Shown: piece after piece, positions 8,698 through 17,834 of the stretch
How positions within the stretch are numbered: the stretch's first letter is position 1
How the letters are laid out: the number at the start of each line of letters is the position of its first letter
Assembly (NCBI RefSeq): GCF_009707515.1
Contig: NZ_WLYI01000003.1
Location: 124,001-188,000 of the forward strand
Source of the DNA: Pseudomonas karstica
GTDB taxonomy: Bacteria > Pseudomonadota > Gammaproteobacteria > Pseudomonadales > Pseudomonadaceae
Length of the DNA: 64,000 nt
Direction of reading: 5' to 3'
Made by a program: the position numbers and the translations under genes
Notes under the pieces: generated by a model
Told to the model about the DNA's origin: nothing
The model's input: only the letters and a program-made list of their open reading frames with translations
The model's database searches: none

Positions 8698-9262
8698 GGC
8701 CAACTAAAATGCACCTTAAGCAACAAATCACTTCAAATTAATAATTTATCTTATTGTTATTTAACAACTTTAACTCTTAACAACTTACTTTAACCACGAT
8801 GTTGCTCCTGTTCGACATCAATGCACCATTATCAAGCACCTTGGATTCAATCCTTCGGCATTGCACAAAAATCGCTCAATACCCGCTTTGCATTAGCCCC
8901 TCGAATGCGGTATCAGCGAAAACCCTGCGTCACAGGAATATTTTTTGTCCTGCAAAAAAAAACCGCACGCCTTACAGGCTATGGGGTCTGGCCTAGGCTG
9001 ATGACCGACGGGTCACGTTCAAAACAAAAACCCCGCAAAAAATCGAAACTTTCGAACTCTGCCGTAGGTCAGGTTTAAGGTAAGGCGAGCGCAGCCGGTT
9101 CATATTGAATGCCCGTCTATCCACTCAATTCATGACTCCAGCACATCTGGCATGAGGCTTGCCAGTCCTGTGTAGCGCTTGTGCGCCTGGCCGCAGGATG
9201 CGGTCAACCTTCGTTAATGGTACTAAGCCATTAGCTGACCAACAAAAAAATGGGAGAGAACT
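8698..9262. other. 565-base non-coding region upstream of glgA
   Basis: No convincing gene lies here. The first 110 bases are clearly AT-rich compared with the flanks. Weak open frames at 8799-8996 and 8821-9078 lack a ribosome site and normal codon usage. TCGAAA at 9043-9048 is repeated inverted at 9050-9055. A strong short hairpin presenting AGGAT in its loop lies at 9189-9205. The region probably holds the promoter and a long regulated leader for glgA; a small RNA cannot be excluded. Confidence 0.5.
9189..9205 (+). promoter_or_regulatory. Candidate RsmA/RsmE (CsrA) binding hairpin in the glgA leader
   Basis: GGCCGC at 9189-9194 pairs with GCGGTC at 9200-9205 (one G-U pair), leaving AGGAT as the loop. 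CsrA-family proteins bind AGGA or ANGGA displayed in exactly this kind of short hairpin loop. The site lies 58 bases upstream of the glgA ATG. The glgA Shine-Dalgarno GGGAGAG near 9252 also contains a GGA that could act as second site. Confidence 0.4.
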
Positions 9263-10816
9263 ATGATCAGTGCCGCTGCAGATACTCAGGAAGAGCATTT
9301 CAGTCAGCCGGTTGGCGAGCCAACTTCATTGACGGACCTTCCCAAAACGGTGCGGCCGGTCAGGTCTAACCCTAACCGCAAAAAAGTGCTGTTTGTGACG
9401 TCGGAATTGGCTGACCTGGTGAAAACCGGTGGCCTGGGCGACGTCTCCGCCGCCCTGCCCCGGGCCATGGCCCAATTGCACGATGTGCGGGTGTTGATCC
9501 CCGGTTACCCCCAGGTGCTGGACAGTGACAACCCCATTCATATCATCGGTGAACTGGGCGGGCATGCTGCCTTGCCGCCGTGCAAGATCGGGCGCATGGA
9601 CCTCAAGGATGGCCTGGTCATCTACGTGCTGATTTGCCCTGAACTCTACGAGCGCGAAGGCACCCCCTACGGCGCCAACAACGGTCGTGACTGGCCGGAC
9701 AATCATATCCGCTTCGCCCGCCTGGGCCTGGCCGCCGCCGATATTGCCGCCAACCTGGCGCAAATCCACTGGTGCCCGGACCTGGTGCATGCCCACGACT
9801 GGCCAGCAGGCCTGGCACCGGCCTATATGCACTGGCGTGGCTCACGCACTCCCACGCTGTTCACCATTCATAACCTGGCTTACCAGGGAGTGGCCAGCCT
9901 GGCCTCGTGCCCGGAACTGGGTATCCCCGAACATGCCCTGCAACAGGAAGGCATGGAGTTCTATGGCAAATTGTCGTTCTTGAAGGCCGGCATGGCCTAC
10001 TCCAGCCACATCACCACGGTCAGCGCCACCTACGCCCGGGAAATCACCACCCCGGAATTCGGCTGCGGCCTGGACGGTTTCCTCTCCAGCAAAACCCAGC
10101 AAGGTTTGCTCAGCGGCATTCCCAACGGCATTGACGAAAGCTGGGAGTCGTCCACCGACCCGCACCTGACTCACCCGTTCAACATCGGTGATTGGGAAGG
10201 CAAGGCGCTCAACGCGGCCCATGTGCGTAACCTGTTCGGCTTGCACGACTCCACCGGCCCACTGTTCGCCGTGGTTTCGCGCCTGGTCTACCAGAAAGGC
10301 CTGGACCTGACCGAAGCGGTGACCAATTTTATCGTTGAGTCCGGCGGTCAAATCGCAATTATCGGCCGTGGTGAACCGGAGGAAGAACAGGCCATGCGTG
10401 CCCTGGCCTTGCGCTTTCCGGGCCATGTAGGCGTGCGCATCGGCTTCAATGAAACCGACGCTCGTCGCATGTTTGCCGGCAGCGACTTCCTGTTGATGCC
10501 ATCACGCTATGAGCCCTGCGGCCTGAGCCAGATGTACGCCCAGCGCTTCGGTTCCTTGCCGGTGGCCCGCAACACCGGTGGCCTGGCAGATACTATCGAG
10601 GACGGCGTCACCGGCTTTCTGTTCGATGAGTCCACCATTGAGAGCTACGAGGCGGCCTTGCGCCGCGCATTCAAAGTCTTTGCCTTCCCCGGTTTGCTCA
10701 ACGCCATGCGCTGCCGAGCCATGGCAGCACCGTTCAACTGGTGCCAGGCGGTAGAGCCCTACGCCGAGCTTTATGAACAACTGGTGGCGAAAGCGCTGGG
10801 AAAGTCGGTGAAATAA
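9263..10816 (+). CDS. glgA: Glycogen synthase GlgA
   Basis: This 517-residue GT5 enzyme extends alpha-1,4-glucan from ADP-glucose. The sugar-nucleotide loop KTGGLGDV starts at K54, HAHDWPAGL sits in the N-terminal domain, and the C-terminal domain has SRYEPCGLSQMYAQRFG and NTGGLADTI. The first 40 residues are an acidic, low-complexity extension absent from the ~477-residue E. coli enzyme. GGGAGAG just upstream supports the start. It leads a run with treZ, malQ and treY. No glgC is present in the window, so the source of ADP-glucose is not visible. Confidence 0.95.
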   Translation: MISAAADTQEEHFSQPVGEPTSLTDLPKTVRPVRSNPNRKKVLFVTSELADLVKTGGLGDVSAALPRAMAQLHDVRVLIPGYPQVLDSDNPIHIIGELGGHAALPPCKIGRMDLKDGLVIYVLICPELYEREGTPYGANNGRDWPDNHIRFARLGLAAADIAANLAQIHWCPDLVHAHDWPAGLAPAYMHWRGSRTPTLFTIHNLAYQGVASLASCPELGIPEHALQQEGMEFYGKLSFLKAGMAYSSHITTVSATYAREITTPEFGCGLDGFLSSKTQQGLLSGIPNGIDESWESSTDPHLTHPFNIGDWEGKALNAAHVRNLFGLHDSTGPLFAVVSRLVYQKGLDLTEAVTNFIVESGGQIAIIGRGEPEEEQAMRALALRFPGHVGVRIGFNETDARRMFAGSDFLLMPSRYEPCGLSQMYAQRFGSLPVARNTGGLADTIEDGVTGFLFDESTIESYEAALRRAFKVFAFPGLLNAMRCRAMAAPFNWCQAVEPYAELYEQLVAKALGKSVK

Positions 10817-10833
10817 CCAAGAGGTCTTCATAG

Positions 10834-12588
10834 ATGCCGTCAAGGAATCTGGAAACCTGGTCCCACGGCGCAATCATGCTGGACGCGCAACACACCCGTT
10901 TTGCCTTGTGGGCGCCAGATGCGCTTTATGTAAACCTTGAGTTTGAAGAAGGCAAGTCAATAGCCATGCCGGCTCAACCAGATGGCTGGTTCGTGGCGCA
11001 ATTGCACTGCCTGGCGGGAACTCGCTACCGCTACAACATCGACGGTGAACTGCAAGTGCCCGACCCGGCTTCCCGGGCCCAGGCCACGGATGTTCATGGG
11101 TTCAGCGTGGTGCTCGACCCCTTGCTTTACCACTGGCGTCACGACGCCTGGCACGGGCGGCCATGGCACGAGGCGGTGATTTATGAGCTGCATGTCGGCG
11201 CCCTGGGAGGCTACGCGGCAGTCGAGCAGCAACTGCCGCGCCTGGCCGAGCTGGGCATCACTGCGATCGAATTGATGCCTATCGGGCAATTTCCCGGTGA
11301 GCGTAACTGGGGTTACGACGGAGTCCTGCCCTACGCTGCGCATTCGTCCTACGGCTCTCCCGAGCAGTTGAAACAACTGATCGACAGCGCCCATGAATAC
11401 GGCCTGGCGGTGATACTTGATGTGGTCTACAACCACTTCGGCCCCGACGGCAACTACCTCGGCCACTATGCCAGGCACTTCTTTCGCGAAGACACCCACA
11501 CGCCTTGGGGCGCCGGCATCGACTTCCGTCGCAGCGAAGTACGCGACTTCTTTATCGACAACGCGCTGATGTGGCTGCTGGATTACCGTTTTGATGGCTT
11601 GCGCCTGGATGCCGTCCACGCCATCAACGATCCCGGGTTCCTCCAGGAACTGGCCCGTCGGGTGCGTCAACAGGTGGGTCCGGAACGCCACATCTGGCTG
11701 GTACTGGAAAACGAATTCAACCAGGCCAGCTTGCTTGAGCAAGGGTTCGATGCCCAGTGGAACGATGACGGGCACAACGCCCTGCACGTACTGCTGACCG
11801 GCGAAACCGACGCCTACTACGCCGACTTTGCCAACGACCCGACCGGCAAACTGGCTCGCTGCCTGAGCGAAGGCTTCATCTACCAGGGCCATGCCAACCG
11901 CCACGGCAGCCAGCGCGGCGAGCCCAGCGGGCATTTGTCGCCAAGCACCTTTGTGCTGTTCCTGCAAAATCATGACCAGATCGGCAACCGTGCCCTCGGG
12001 GAACGCCTGCACCAGCTCTGCTCGCCTGAAGCGTTAAGGGCTGCCACGACGTTGCTGTTGATGTCGCCGATGATCCCATTGATGTTCATGGGCGACGAAG
12101 TCAACGCCGAGGAACCCTTCCTGTTCTTTACCGACCACCACGGTGAGCTCGCCGAGGCGGTGCGCGAGGGTCGGCGCAACGAGTTTGCCGAGTTTGCCGC
12201 CTTTACCGACCCCGAACAGCGCGAGCACATCCCCGACCCCAATGCCCTGACAACGTTTCGCCGTTCGGTGCCACGGCTGGCCGAGTGCAGCACTGCGCAA
12301 CTCTATCGGCATCTGCTGAGCCTGCGGCACCAGCATATCGTGCCGCACCTGCCCGGCAGCGAAGCCCTGGGAGCACGGGTGCTGGGGGAAGGCGCGGTAT
12401 CTGCCCGTTGGCGCCTGGGCAACGGCAACCTGCTGCAAATCGACCTTAACCTGAGCCCGGTCACCCTTGAGTGCCTGGCGGCGGAGCACACCGTGTTCGC
12501 CACCCACGCCGTTACAGACCAGCAGTTGGCACCTTTCAGCGCCCGCGTCAGCCTGGGCCCCTTTTCCTCTACTGGAGAGCACCCTTGA
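10834..12588 (+). CDS. treZ: Malto-oligosyltrehalose trehalohydrolase TreZ
   Basis: This 584-residue GH13 enzyme releases trehalose from the maltooligosyl-trehalose made by TreY. After an N-terminal beta-sandwich come RNWGYDGV near residue 157, DVVYNHFGPDGNYL near 195, the nucleophile D259 in GLRLDAVHA, the acid in LENEFN near 291 and NHDQIGNRALG near 379. AAGAGG upstream of the ATG is the ribosome site. Its TGA overlaps the TTG start of malQ (12585-12588), so the two are translationally coupled. Confidence 0.95.
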   Translation: MPSRNLETWSHGAIMLDAQHTRFALWAPDALYVNLEFEEGKSIAMPAQPDGWFVAQLHCLAGTRYRYNIDGELQVPDPASRAQATDVHGFSVVLDPLLYHWRHDAWHGRPWHEAVIYELHVGALGGYAAVEQQLPRLAELGITAIELMPIGQFPGERNWGYDGVLPYAAHSSYGSPEQLKQLIDSAHEYGLAVILDVVYNHFGPDGNYLGHYARHFFREDTHTPWGAGIDFRRSEVRDFFIDNALMWLLDYRFDGLRLDAVHAINDPGFLQELARRVRQQVGPERHIWLVLENEFNQASLLEQGFDAQWNDDGHNALHVLLTGETDAYYADFANDPTGKLARCLSEGFIYQGHANRHGSQRGEPSGHLSPSTFVLFLQNHDQIGNRALGERLHQLCSPEALRAATTLLLMSPMIPLMFMGDEVNAEEPFLFFTDHHGELAEAVREGRRNEFAEFAAFTDPEQREHIPDPNALTTFRRSVPRLAECSTAQLYRHLLSLRHQHIVPHLPGSEALGARVLGEGAVSARWRLGNGNLLQIDLNLSPVTLECLAAEHTVFATHAVTDQQLAPFSARVSLGPFSSTGEHP

Positions 12589-14666
12589 GCGAAGCCCAAT
12601 TGGAAATTCTCGCCAGCCGAGCGGGCCTGGCCGTCGATTGGATCGACGCCAATGGCCGCCCCCAACGCGTCAAGGTCGATGCCCTGCGCGCGGTCCTCAA
12701 AGGCCTGGGCCATCCGGCCGACAGCGACGAAGCCATCGAGACCAGCCTGCAAGACCTCGAGCGGGTACAGCAAGACAAGCACCTGCCACCGCTGATGACC
12801 GTCGACCACGGCAAAGGGTTGGACCTCGCACGATTCTTCGCCCCCGGCACGCCGTGCCAGGTGCATCTGGAAGACGGCAGTACCCTGGACCTCCACCTGG
12901 ACCACAATGCGACGCTGCCCGGATCGCTTGCGGTCGGTTACCAGCGCGTCCAGATTGCCGGCCAACACTTCACCCTGGCAGTTGCGCCCCTCCATTGCTA
13001 CCGCGTCGACGAAGCGGTGGGCAGTCGCCCTGCCCGGGCCTGGGGCCTGAGCGCCCAGCTCTACGCCCTGCGCCGCCCGGGCGACGGCGGGTTTGGCGAT
13101 ACCCAGGCCCTGGAACAATTGGCTCGCGCGGCTGCCGAGCGCGGTGCGGATGCCCTGGCAATCAGCCCGATGCATGCGATGTTCAGCGCCGATACCCAGC
13201 GCTACAGCCCCTATTCACCCTCCAGCCGCCTGTTCCTCAACAGCCTCTACGCCTCCCCCGGTTGCATCCTCGGTGAACGCGTGGTGCGCAGCGCCATTGA
13301 GGCCTGCGGCCTGGCTAATGAGCGCCAGGCGTTGGAGCAACAGGGCCTGGTCGACTGGCCCACCGCAGCCAACGCCAAGCAACGCTTGCTGCGGGCACTG
13401 TACGAGGATTTTCGCCAGGGCAATCACCCACAACATGCCGACTTCCTGAGCTTCCGCCAGGCCGGCGGCGAAGCCCTGGAAAACCACTGCCGTTTTGAAG
13501 CGCTGCAGAGCGAACGCGCCGCCAATGGCGAAAGCCTTGACTGGCGGCACTGGCCCCTGGAATGGCGCGATCCGCGCAGTCCGGCATTGGCGCGGTTTGC
13601 CGAAGACAACGTGCAACAGATCGGTTTCTTCGCGTTCAGCCAATGGTTGATTGCGCGCTGCCTGGAACGGGCCCAACAAGCCGCCCGGGGCAGCGGTATG
13701 GGTATCGGCCTGATTGCCGACCTGGCGGTGGGCGCCGATGGCGGCGGCAGCCAGGCCTGGAGTCGCCAGGATGAATTGCTCGCTGACCTCACCGTGGGTG
13801 CCCCGCCGGACATCCTCAACCGCGCCGGCCAGGGCTGGGGCATTTCCGCATTTTCACCCGAAGGCCTGCAGCGCAATGGTTTCCGGGCATTTATCGAAAT
13901 GCTACGGGCCAACTTCGCCCATGCTGGCGGATTGCGCATCGATCATGTCATGGGCTTACAGCGGTTATGGGTGATTCCCATAGGTGCTTCTCCCCAGGAA
14001 GGTGCCTACCTGTATTACCCGGTGGACGACCTATTACGGTTGTTGGCCCTGGAGTCGAGCCGCCACCAGGCTGTGGTGTTGGGCGAAGACCTGGGCACCG
14101 TTCCTGATGGCCTGCGGGAAAAGCTCATCGCTCGCTCGATCCTTGGCATGCGTGTGCTGTTGTTCGAACAGGAGCACGGCCACTTCAAGCCGATCCTCGA
14201 TTGGCCGGATAACGCCCTGGCCACTACCAGTACCCATGATTTACCGACGCTCAATGGCTGGTGGCACAGCCGTGACATCGACTGGAACCTGCAGTTGGGG
14301 CTGATTGACGGGCCCACCGTGGAGCAATGGAGTGAGCATCGGTTGCGGGAGCGTCAGGCACTGCGCCAGGCCTTGAGCCAGGACTCACAGAATTTCCGAG
14401 AAGAAATACGTAACGACACCGATCACGTCCTCGATGCCAGCATCCGTTACCTGGGTCATACCCGTGCGCCACTGGTGTTGCTACCCCTGGAAGACGCCCT
14501 AGGCGTCGAAGAGCAAGCCAACCTTCCCGGTACCACCGACACCCATCCCAATTGGCGACGTCGCTTGCCGGGAGACGTCAGCGCCTTGCTCGACGACGAA
14601 AACGCCGCCCGACGCCTCGAACTGTTGGCCGTTGCGCGCATTCAAGCCCATGAGCGTGACCGATGA
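12585..14666 (+). CDS. malQ: 4-alpha-glucanotransferase MalQ (amylomaltase)
   Basis: This 693-residue GH77 enzyme transfers alpha-1,4-glucan segments between chains. Visible landmarks are LAVGADGGGSQAW near 380, GAPPDILNRAGQGWG, the nucleophile region RIDHVMGLQRLW near 451, GEDLGTVP near 500 and STHDLPTLNGWW near 549. I choose the unusual TTG start at 12585 because GGAGAG at 12574-12579 precedes it and it overlaps the treZ stop. The frame is open further upstream, but that part lies over treZ and has no homologous look. Its stop overlaps the start of treY. Confidence 0.93.
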   Translation: MSEAQLEILASRAGLAVDWIDANGRPQRVKVDALRAVLKGLGHPADSDEAIETSLQDLERVQQDKHLPPLMTVDHGKGLDLARFFAPGTPCQVHLEDGSTLDLHLDHNATLPGSLAVGYQRVQIAGQHFTLAVAPLHCYRVDEAVGSRPARAWGLSAQLYALRRPGDGGFGDTQALEQLARAAAERGADALAISPMHAMFSADTQRYSPYSPSSRLFLNSLYASPGCILGERVVRSAIEACGLANERQALEQQGLVDWPTAANAKQRLLRALYEDFRQGNHPQHADFLSFRQAGGEALENHCRFEALQSERAANGESLDWRHWPLEWRDPRSPALARFAEDNVQQIGFFAFSQWLIARCLERAQQAARGSGMGIGLIADLAVGADGGGSQAWSRQDELLADLTVGAPPDILNRAGQGWGISAFSPEGLQRNGFRAFIEMLRANFAHAGGLRIDHVMGLQRLWVIPIGASPQEGAYLYYPVDDLLRLLALESSRHQAVVLGEDLGTVPDGLREKLIARSILGMRVLLFEQEHGHFKPILDWPDNALATTSTHDLPTLNGWWHSRDIDWNLQLGLIDGPTVEQWSEHRLRERQALRQALSQDSQNFREEIRNDTDHVLDASIRYLGHTRAPLVLLPLEDALGVEEQANLPGTTDTHPNWRRRLPGDVSALLDDENAARRLELLAVARIQAHERDR

Positions 14667-17431
14667 GTGCCCCGATCCTGAGGGCTACCCAGCGACTGCA
14701 ATTTCATGAAGGCTTCACCCTGGACGATGCGGTACCCCTGGTGCCTTATTTTGCCCAGTTGGGTATCAGCCACCTGTATGCCTCACCGTTGCTCAGCGCC
14801 CGTGCCGGCTCGATGCACGGCTATGATGTGGTCGATCCCACCACGGTCAACCCGCAGCTGGGCGGTGAAGCCGCCCTGCGCAGGTTAGTGGCCGCCTTGC
14901 GTAAGCACGATATGGGATTGATCCTCGACATCGTCTCCAACCACATGGCCGTCGGCGGTGCCGATAATCCTTGGTGGCTGGACTTGTTGGAGTGGGGACG
15001 CTTGAGTCCCTACAGCGAGTTTTTCGACATTCAGTGGCATTCGCCGGACCCATTGCTCAAGGGCCAGTTGCTGATGCCGTTCTTGGACCGTGACTATGGC
15101 CAAGCGCTCCAGGCTGGCAATATCCCTCTGCGCTTCGACCCACGCCAGGGCAGTTTTTTCATCGAGCATTATGAACACCGCTTCCCTATCAACCCCGGCG
15201 ACTACGGCGACATCCTGCGCCTGTATGAACCGCTCAAGGTCCTGGCCGACGATTTCAGCAGCCTCGCCTATCAGCCAAGTGCTTACCCCCTGGCCGCCGT
15301 GCTGAAGCAACAACTGGCCGAGCGGGCGTGGGATCCCGCTACCCTCGCCGCCATCGAACACTGCCTCAGCCTGTACGATTCCTGCCAACCAGAAGGTTTT
15401 GAACGCCTGCACCGCTTGCTGGAGCAACAAAGCTATCGCCTGGCCAGTTGGCGCACGGCGGCTGATGACATCAACTGGCGGCGCTTCTTCGACGTCAACG
15501 AGCTGGGCGGTCTGCGGGTGGAGCGTAGCGCGGTGTTCGAGGCCACCCACGGCAAGATTTTCCAATTGATCAGCGAGGGCCTGGTGGACGGCCTGCGTAT
15601 TGACCATATCGACGGCCTCGCCGACCCTCGGGGCTACTGTCGCAAGCTACGACGCCGAGTAGATGCGCTGTCACTCGGGCGACACCTGCCAATTTTCGTG
15701 GAAAAGATCCTCGGTGAAGGCGAAACCCTGCGCGAAGACTGGCGCGTGGACGGCACCACCGGCTACGAATTCATGAATCAGGTTTCGTTATTGCAACACA
15801 ATCCCGAAGGTTTCGAGCCCCTGGCCGAGCTGTGGGCCCTTCACACCGAGCGTCCGACGGCCTTTGTCGAAGAGGCCTGGCTGGCACGCCAGCAGATCCT
15901 CAACGGCTCCCTGGCCGGTGATTTTGAAAATGTCGCCCAGGCCCTGTTACAAGTGGCCCGTGACGATGTGATGAGCCGCGACCTGACCCTGGGTGCGATT
16001 CGCCGGGCCTTACAGGAACTGATAGTGCACTTCCCGGTGTACCGCACTTATATCAGCGCCCGGGGCCGTAGTGAGCGGGACGACGTATTCTTCCAGCAGG
16101 CCCTGGCGGGTGCCCGCAGCACCCTGGGCGAAGCTGACTGGCCGGTGCTCGATTATCTGGAACAATGGCTCGGCGGCCAACCCTGGCGCAGCCTGCCGCC
16201 GGGGCGCGGACGCAAGATCCTCAAGCACGCCTGCGTGCGCTTCCAGCAACTGACGTCCCCGGCGGCGGCCAAGGCTGTGGAAGACACCGCGTTCTATCGT
16301 TCGGCAGTCTTGCTCTCGCGCAACGATGTGGGCTTCAGCACAGAGCAATTCAGCGCACCGGTGAGCGATTTTCATGCTGCCAACCAGCAGCGCTTGCAGG
16401 CTTTTCCCGACAACTTGCTGAGTACCGCCACCCATGATCACAAGCGTGGCGAAGACACGCGCGCGCGCCTGGCGGTGCTCAGCGAGCGTGCCGACTGGTA
16501 CATCCACCAAGTGGAACACTGGCGCACCCTGGCCCAGCACTTGCGCAGTGATGCCAGCACCCCTTCGGCGGGCGATGAACTGATCCTTTATCAAGTGCTG
16601 CTGGGCAGTTGGCCCCTGAACCTGCACAGCGATGACCCCCAGGCATTGGCCGACTATCACCAGAGGGTGTGGCAATGGCAACAAAAGGCCTTGCGCGAAG
16701 CCAAGCTGCACAGCAGTTGGAGTGCGCCCAACGATCTGTATGAGCACGGTGTGCAAGCGTTCCTTTCACGGCTGTTGCTCGATGATCAAGGCCGGCCCCT
16801 GCGCACAGCCCTTGGCACTGCGGCCCAGGTTATTGCTCCGGCCGGCGCACTCAATAGCCTGGCGCAAACCTTGCTACGCATGACCGTACCGGGGGTACCC
16901 GACCTATACCAGGGCGATGAGTTCTGGGACTTCAGCCTGGTGGACCCGGACAACCGCCGCCCGGTGGACTTTCATGTCCGGCAACAGGCGCTGCAATCAC
17001 CCACCGACATCGCCGAACTGCTGCTGCACTGGCGTGACGGGCGCATCAAGCAGGCATTCATCGCCCAAGTGCTTGGTCTGCGCAAAGCCTACCCACAAGT
17101 GTTTCGCCTGGGCTGCTACGAACCGTTGGAAGTGGTGGGTGAGCACGCCGGGCAGGTGCTCGCCTTCTGCCGCGAATATCAGGGTATGCGCTTGTTGGCG
17201 GTAGTACCGCGTTGCTCCCATCACCTGCTTGATGACGGTGTGCAGCCCCTGGTCAACGCACAGGTCTGGGGCGACACCCGGATCAAACTACCGTTCGCCG
17301 CGCCAACCCAAAACTGGAAGGGACTTTTCCAAACGAGCGCAGTCACACCCAGCAAGGAGCTGAAGATCAGCACTGCCCTGGGAGATTTGCCGGTCAATGT
17401 CTTTATCAACCCTGATCATCAAGAAAGCTGA
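14663..17431 (+). CDS. treY: Malto-oligosyltrehalose synthase TreY
   Basis: This 922-residue GH13 enzyme isomerises the reducing-end linkage of maltodextrins to alpha-1,1, making maltooligosyl-trehalose for TreZ. Landmarks are SMHGYDVVDP near residue 54, LDIVSNHMAVGG near 88, GLRIDHIDGLADP near 310, VEKILGEGE near 347, THDHKRGEDTRARL near 590 and DLYQGDEFWDFSLVDPDNRR near 746. The length is within the family range. The ATGA at 14663-14666 couples it to malQ. Confidence 0.95.
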   Translation: MSAPILRATQRLQFHEGFTLDDAVPLVPYFAQLGISHLYASPLLSARAGSMHGYDVVDPTTVNPQLGGEAALRRLVAALRKHDMGLILDIVSNHMAVGGADNPWWLDLLEWGRLSPYSEFFDIQWHSPDPLLKGQLLMPFLDRDYGQALQAGNIPLRFDPRQGSFFIEHYEHRFPINPGDYGDILRLYEPLKVLADDFSSLAYQPSAYPLAAVLKQQLAERAWDPATLAAIEHCLSLYDSCQPEGFERLHRLLEQQSYRLASWRTAADDINWRRFFDVNELGGLRVERSAVFEATHGKIFQLISEGLVDGLRIDHIDGLADPRGYCRKLRRRVDALSLGRHLPIFVEKILGEGETLREDWRVDGTTGYEFMNQVSLLQHNPEGFEPLAELWALHTERPTAFVEEAWLARQQILNGSLAGDFENVAQALLQVARDDVMSRDLTLGAIRRALQELIVHFPVYRTYISARGRSERDDVFFQQALAGARSTLGEADWPVLDYLEQWLGGQPWRSLPPGRGRKILKHACVRFQQLTSPAAAKAVEDTAFYRSAVLLSRNDVGFSTEQFSAPVSDFHAANQQRLQAFPDNLLSTATHDHKRGEDTRARLAVLSERADWYIHQVEHWRTLAQHLRSDASTPSAGDELILYQVLLGSWPLNLHSDDPQALADYHQRVWQWQQKALREAKLHSSWSAPNDLYEHGVQAFLSRLLLDDQGRPLRTALGTAAQVIAPAGALNSLAQTLLRMTVPGVPDLYQGDEFWDFSLVDPDNRRPVDFHVRQQALQSPTDIAELLLHWRDGRIKQAFIAQVLGLRKAYPQVFRLGCYEPLEVVGEHAGQVLAFCREYQGMRLLAVVPRCSHHLLDDGVQPLVNAQVWGDTRIKLPFAAPTQNWKGLFQTSAVTPSKELKISTALGDLPVNVFINPDHQES

Positions 17432-17454
17432 AATTTTCTATGAGGAGCCATGCG

Positions 17455-17700
17455 ATGAGTACCGAAGACAAACGCGTTCGCGAATTCGCGTATCAGATCT
17501 GGGAGTCCGAAGGCAAACCCGAAGGCCAGGAAGCCCGCCATTGGGAAATGGCGCGCAAATTGGCCGAGGCCGAAGCGCTGACGCCAGGCAAACCGAAGGC
17601 GAAGGCGACCGCTAAACCGAAAACCGCGCCTAAACCCGCGTCAAAAGCCAAGCCGGCCGCCGAGAAAAAGCCCAGGGCACCACGCAAGCCATCCAGCTAA
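17455..17700 (+). CDS. DUF2934 protein with a basic K/A/P-rich tail
   Basis: This 81-residue protein starts with a DUF2934 domain (VREFAYQIWESEG then ARHWEMARKLAEAEAL), a short helical module found in small bacterial proteins of unknown role. It is followed by about 38 residues made almost only of Lys, Ala, Pro, Thr and Arg, like a histone H1 tail. I choose the ATG at 17455 because GAGGAG at 17442-17447 is seven bases upstream; the in-frame ATG at 17440 overlaps that site. It sits 23 bases after treY, so it is probably in the same transcript. Confidence 0.8.
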   Translation: MSTEDKRVREFAYQIWESEGKPEGQEARHWEMARKLAEAEALTPGKPKAKATAKPKTAPKPASKAKPAAEKKPRAPRKPSS

Positions 17701-17726
17701 CCATGGACGTCCTGGTGGAAAACCCC

Positions 17727-17755
17727 GTTATCGCAGGCAAGCCCGCGCCCACAAG
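17727..17755. repeat. Degenerate single REP of the GCGGGCTTGCC class
   Basis: GTTATCGCAGGCAAGCCCGC at 17727-17746 followed by GCCCACA resembles, on the minus strand, the TGTGGGAGCGGGCTTGCCTG repeat common in Pseudomonas. It is one arm only, in the gap between the DUF2934 gene and glgX. A related partial copy lies at 60221-60248. Confidence 0.55.
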
Positions 17756-17834
17756 AGGATGTGCACCCATCACCTGACGCTTAGTCAGCACGGCCGCGTT
17801 CGGTCTGAAAAACTATTGCAGGAGCAACGATTCA

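Noticed and set aside
8799..9078. Two overlapping small frames in the gap upstream of glgA
   Set aside because: No ribosome site, poor codon usage and homopolymer-encoded residues. Treated as non-coding leader.
9041..9080. GAACTC-type box upstream of glgA considered as AlgU promoter
   Set aside because: The -35 has a mismatch and the region at the right spacing (TAAGG) does not match the -10.
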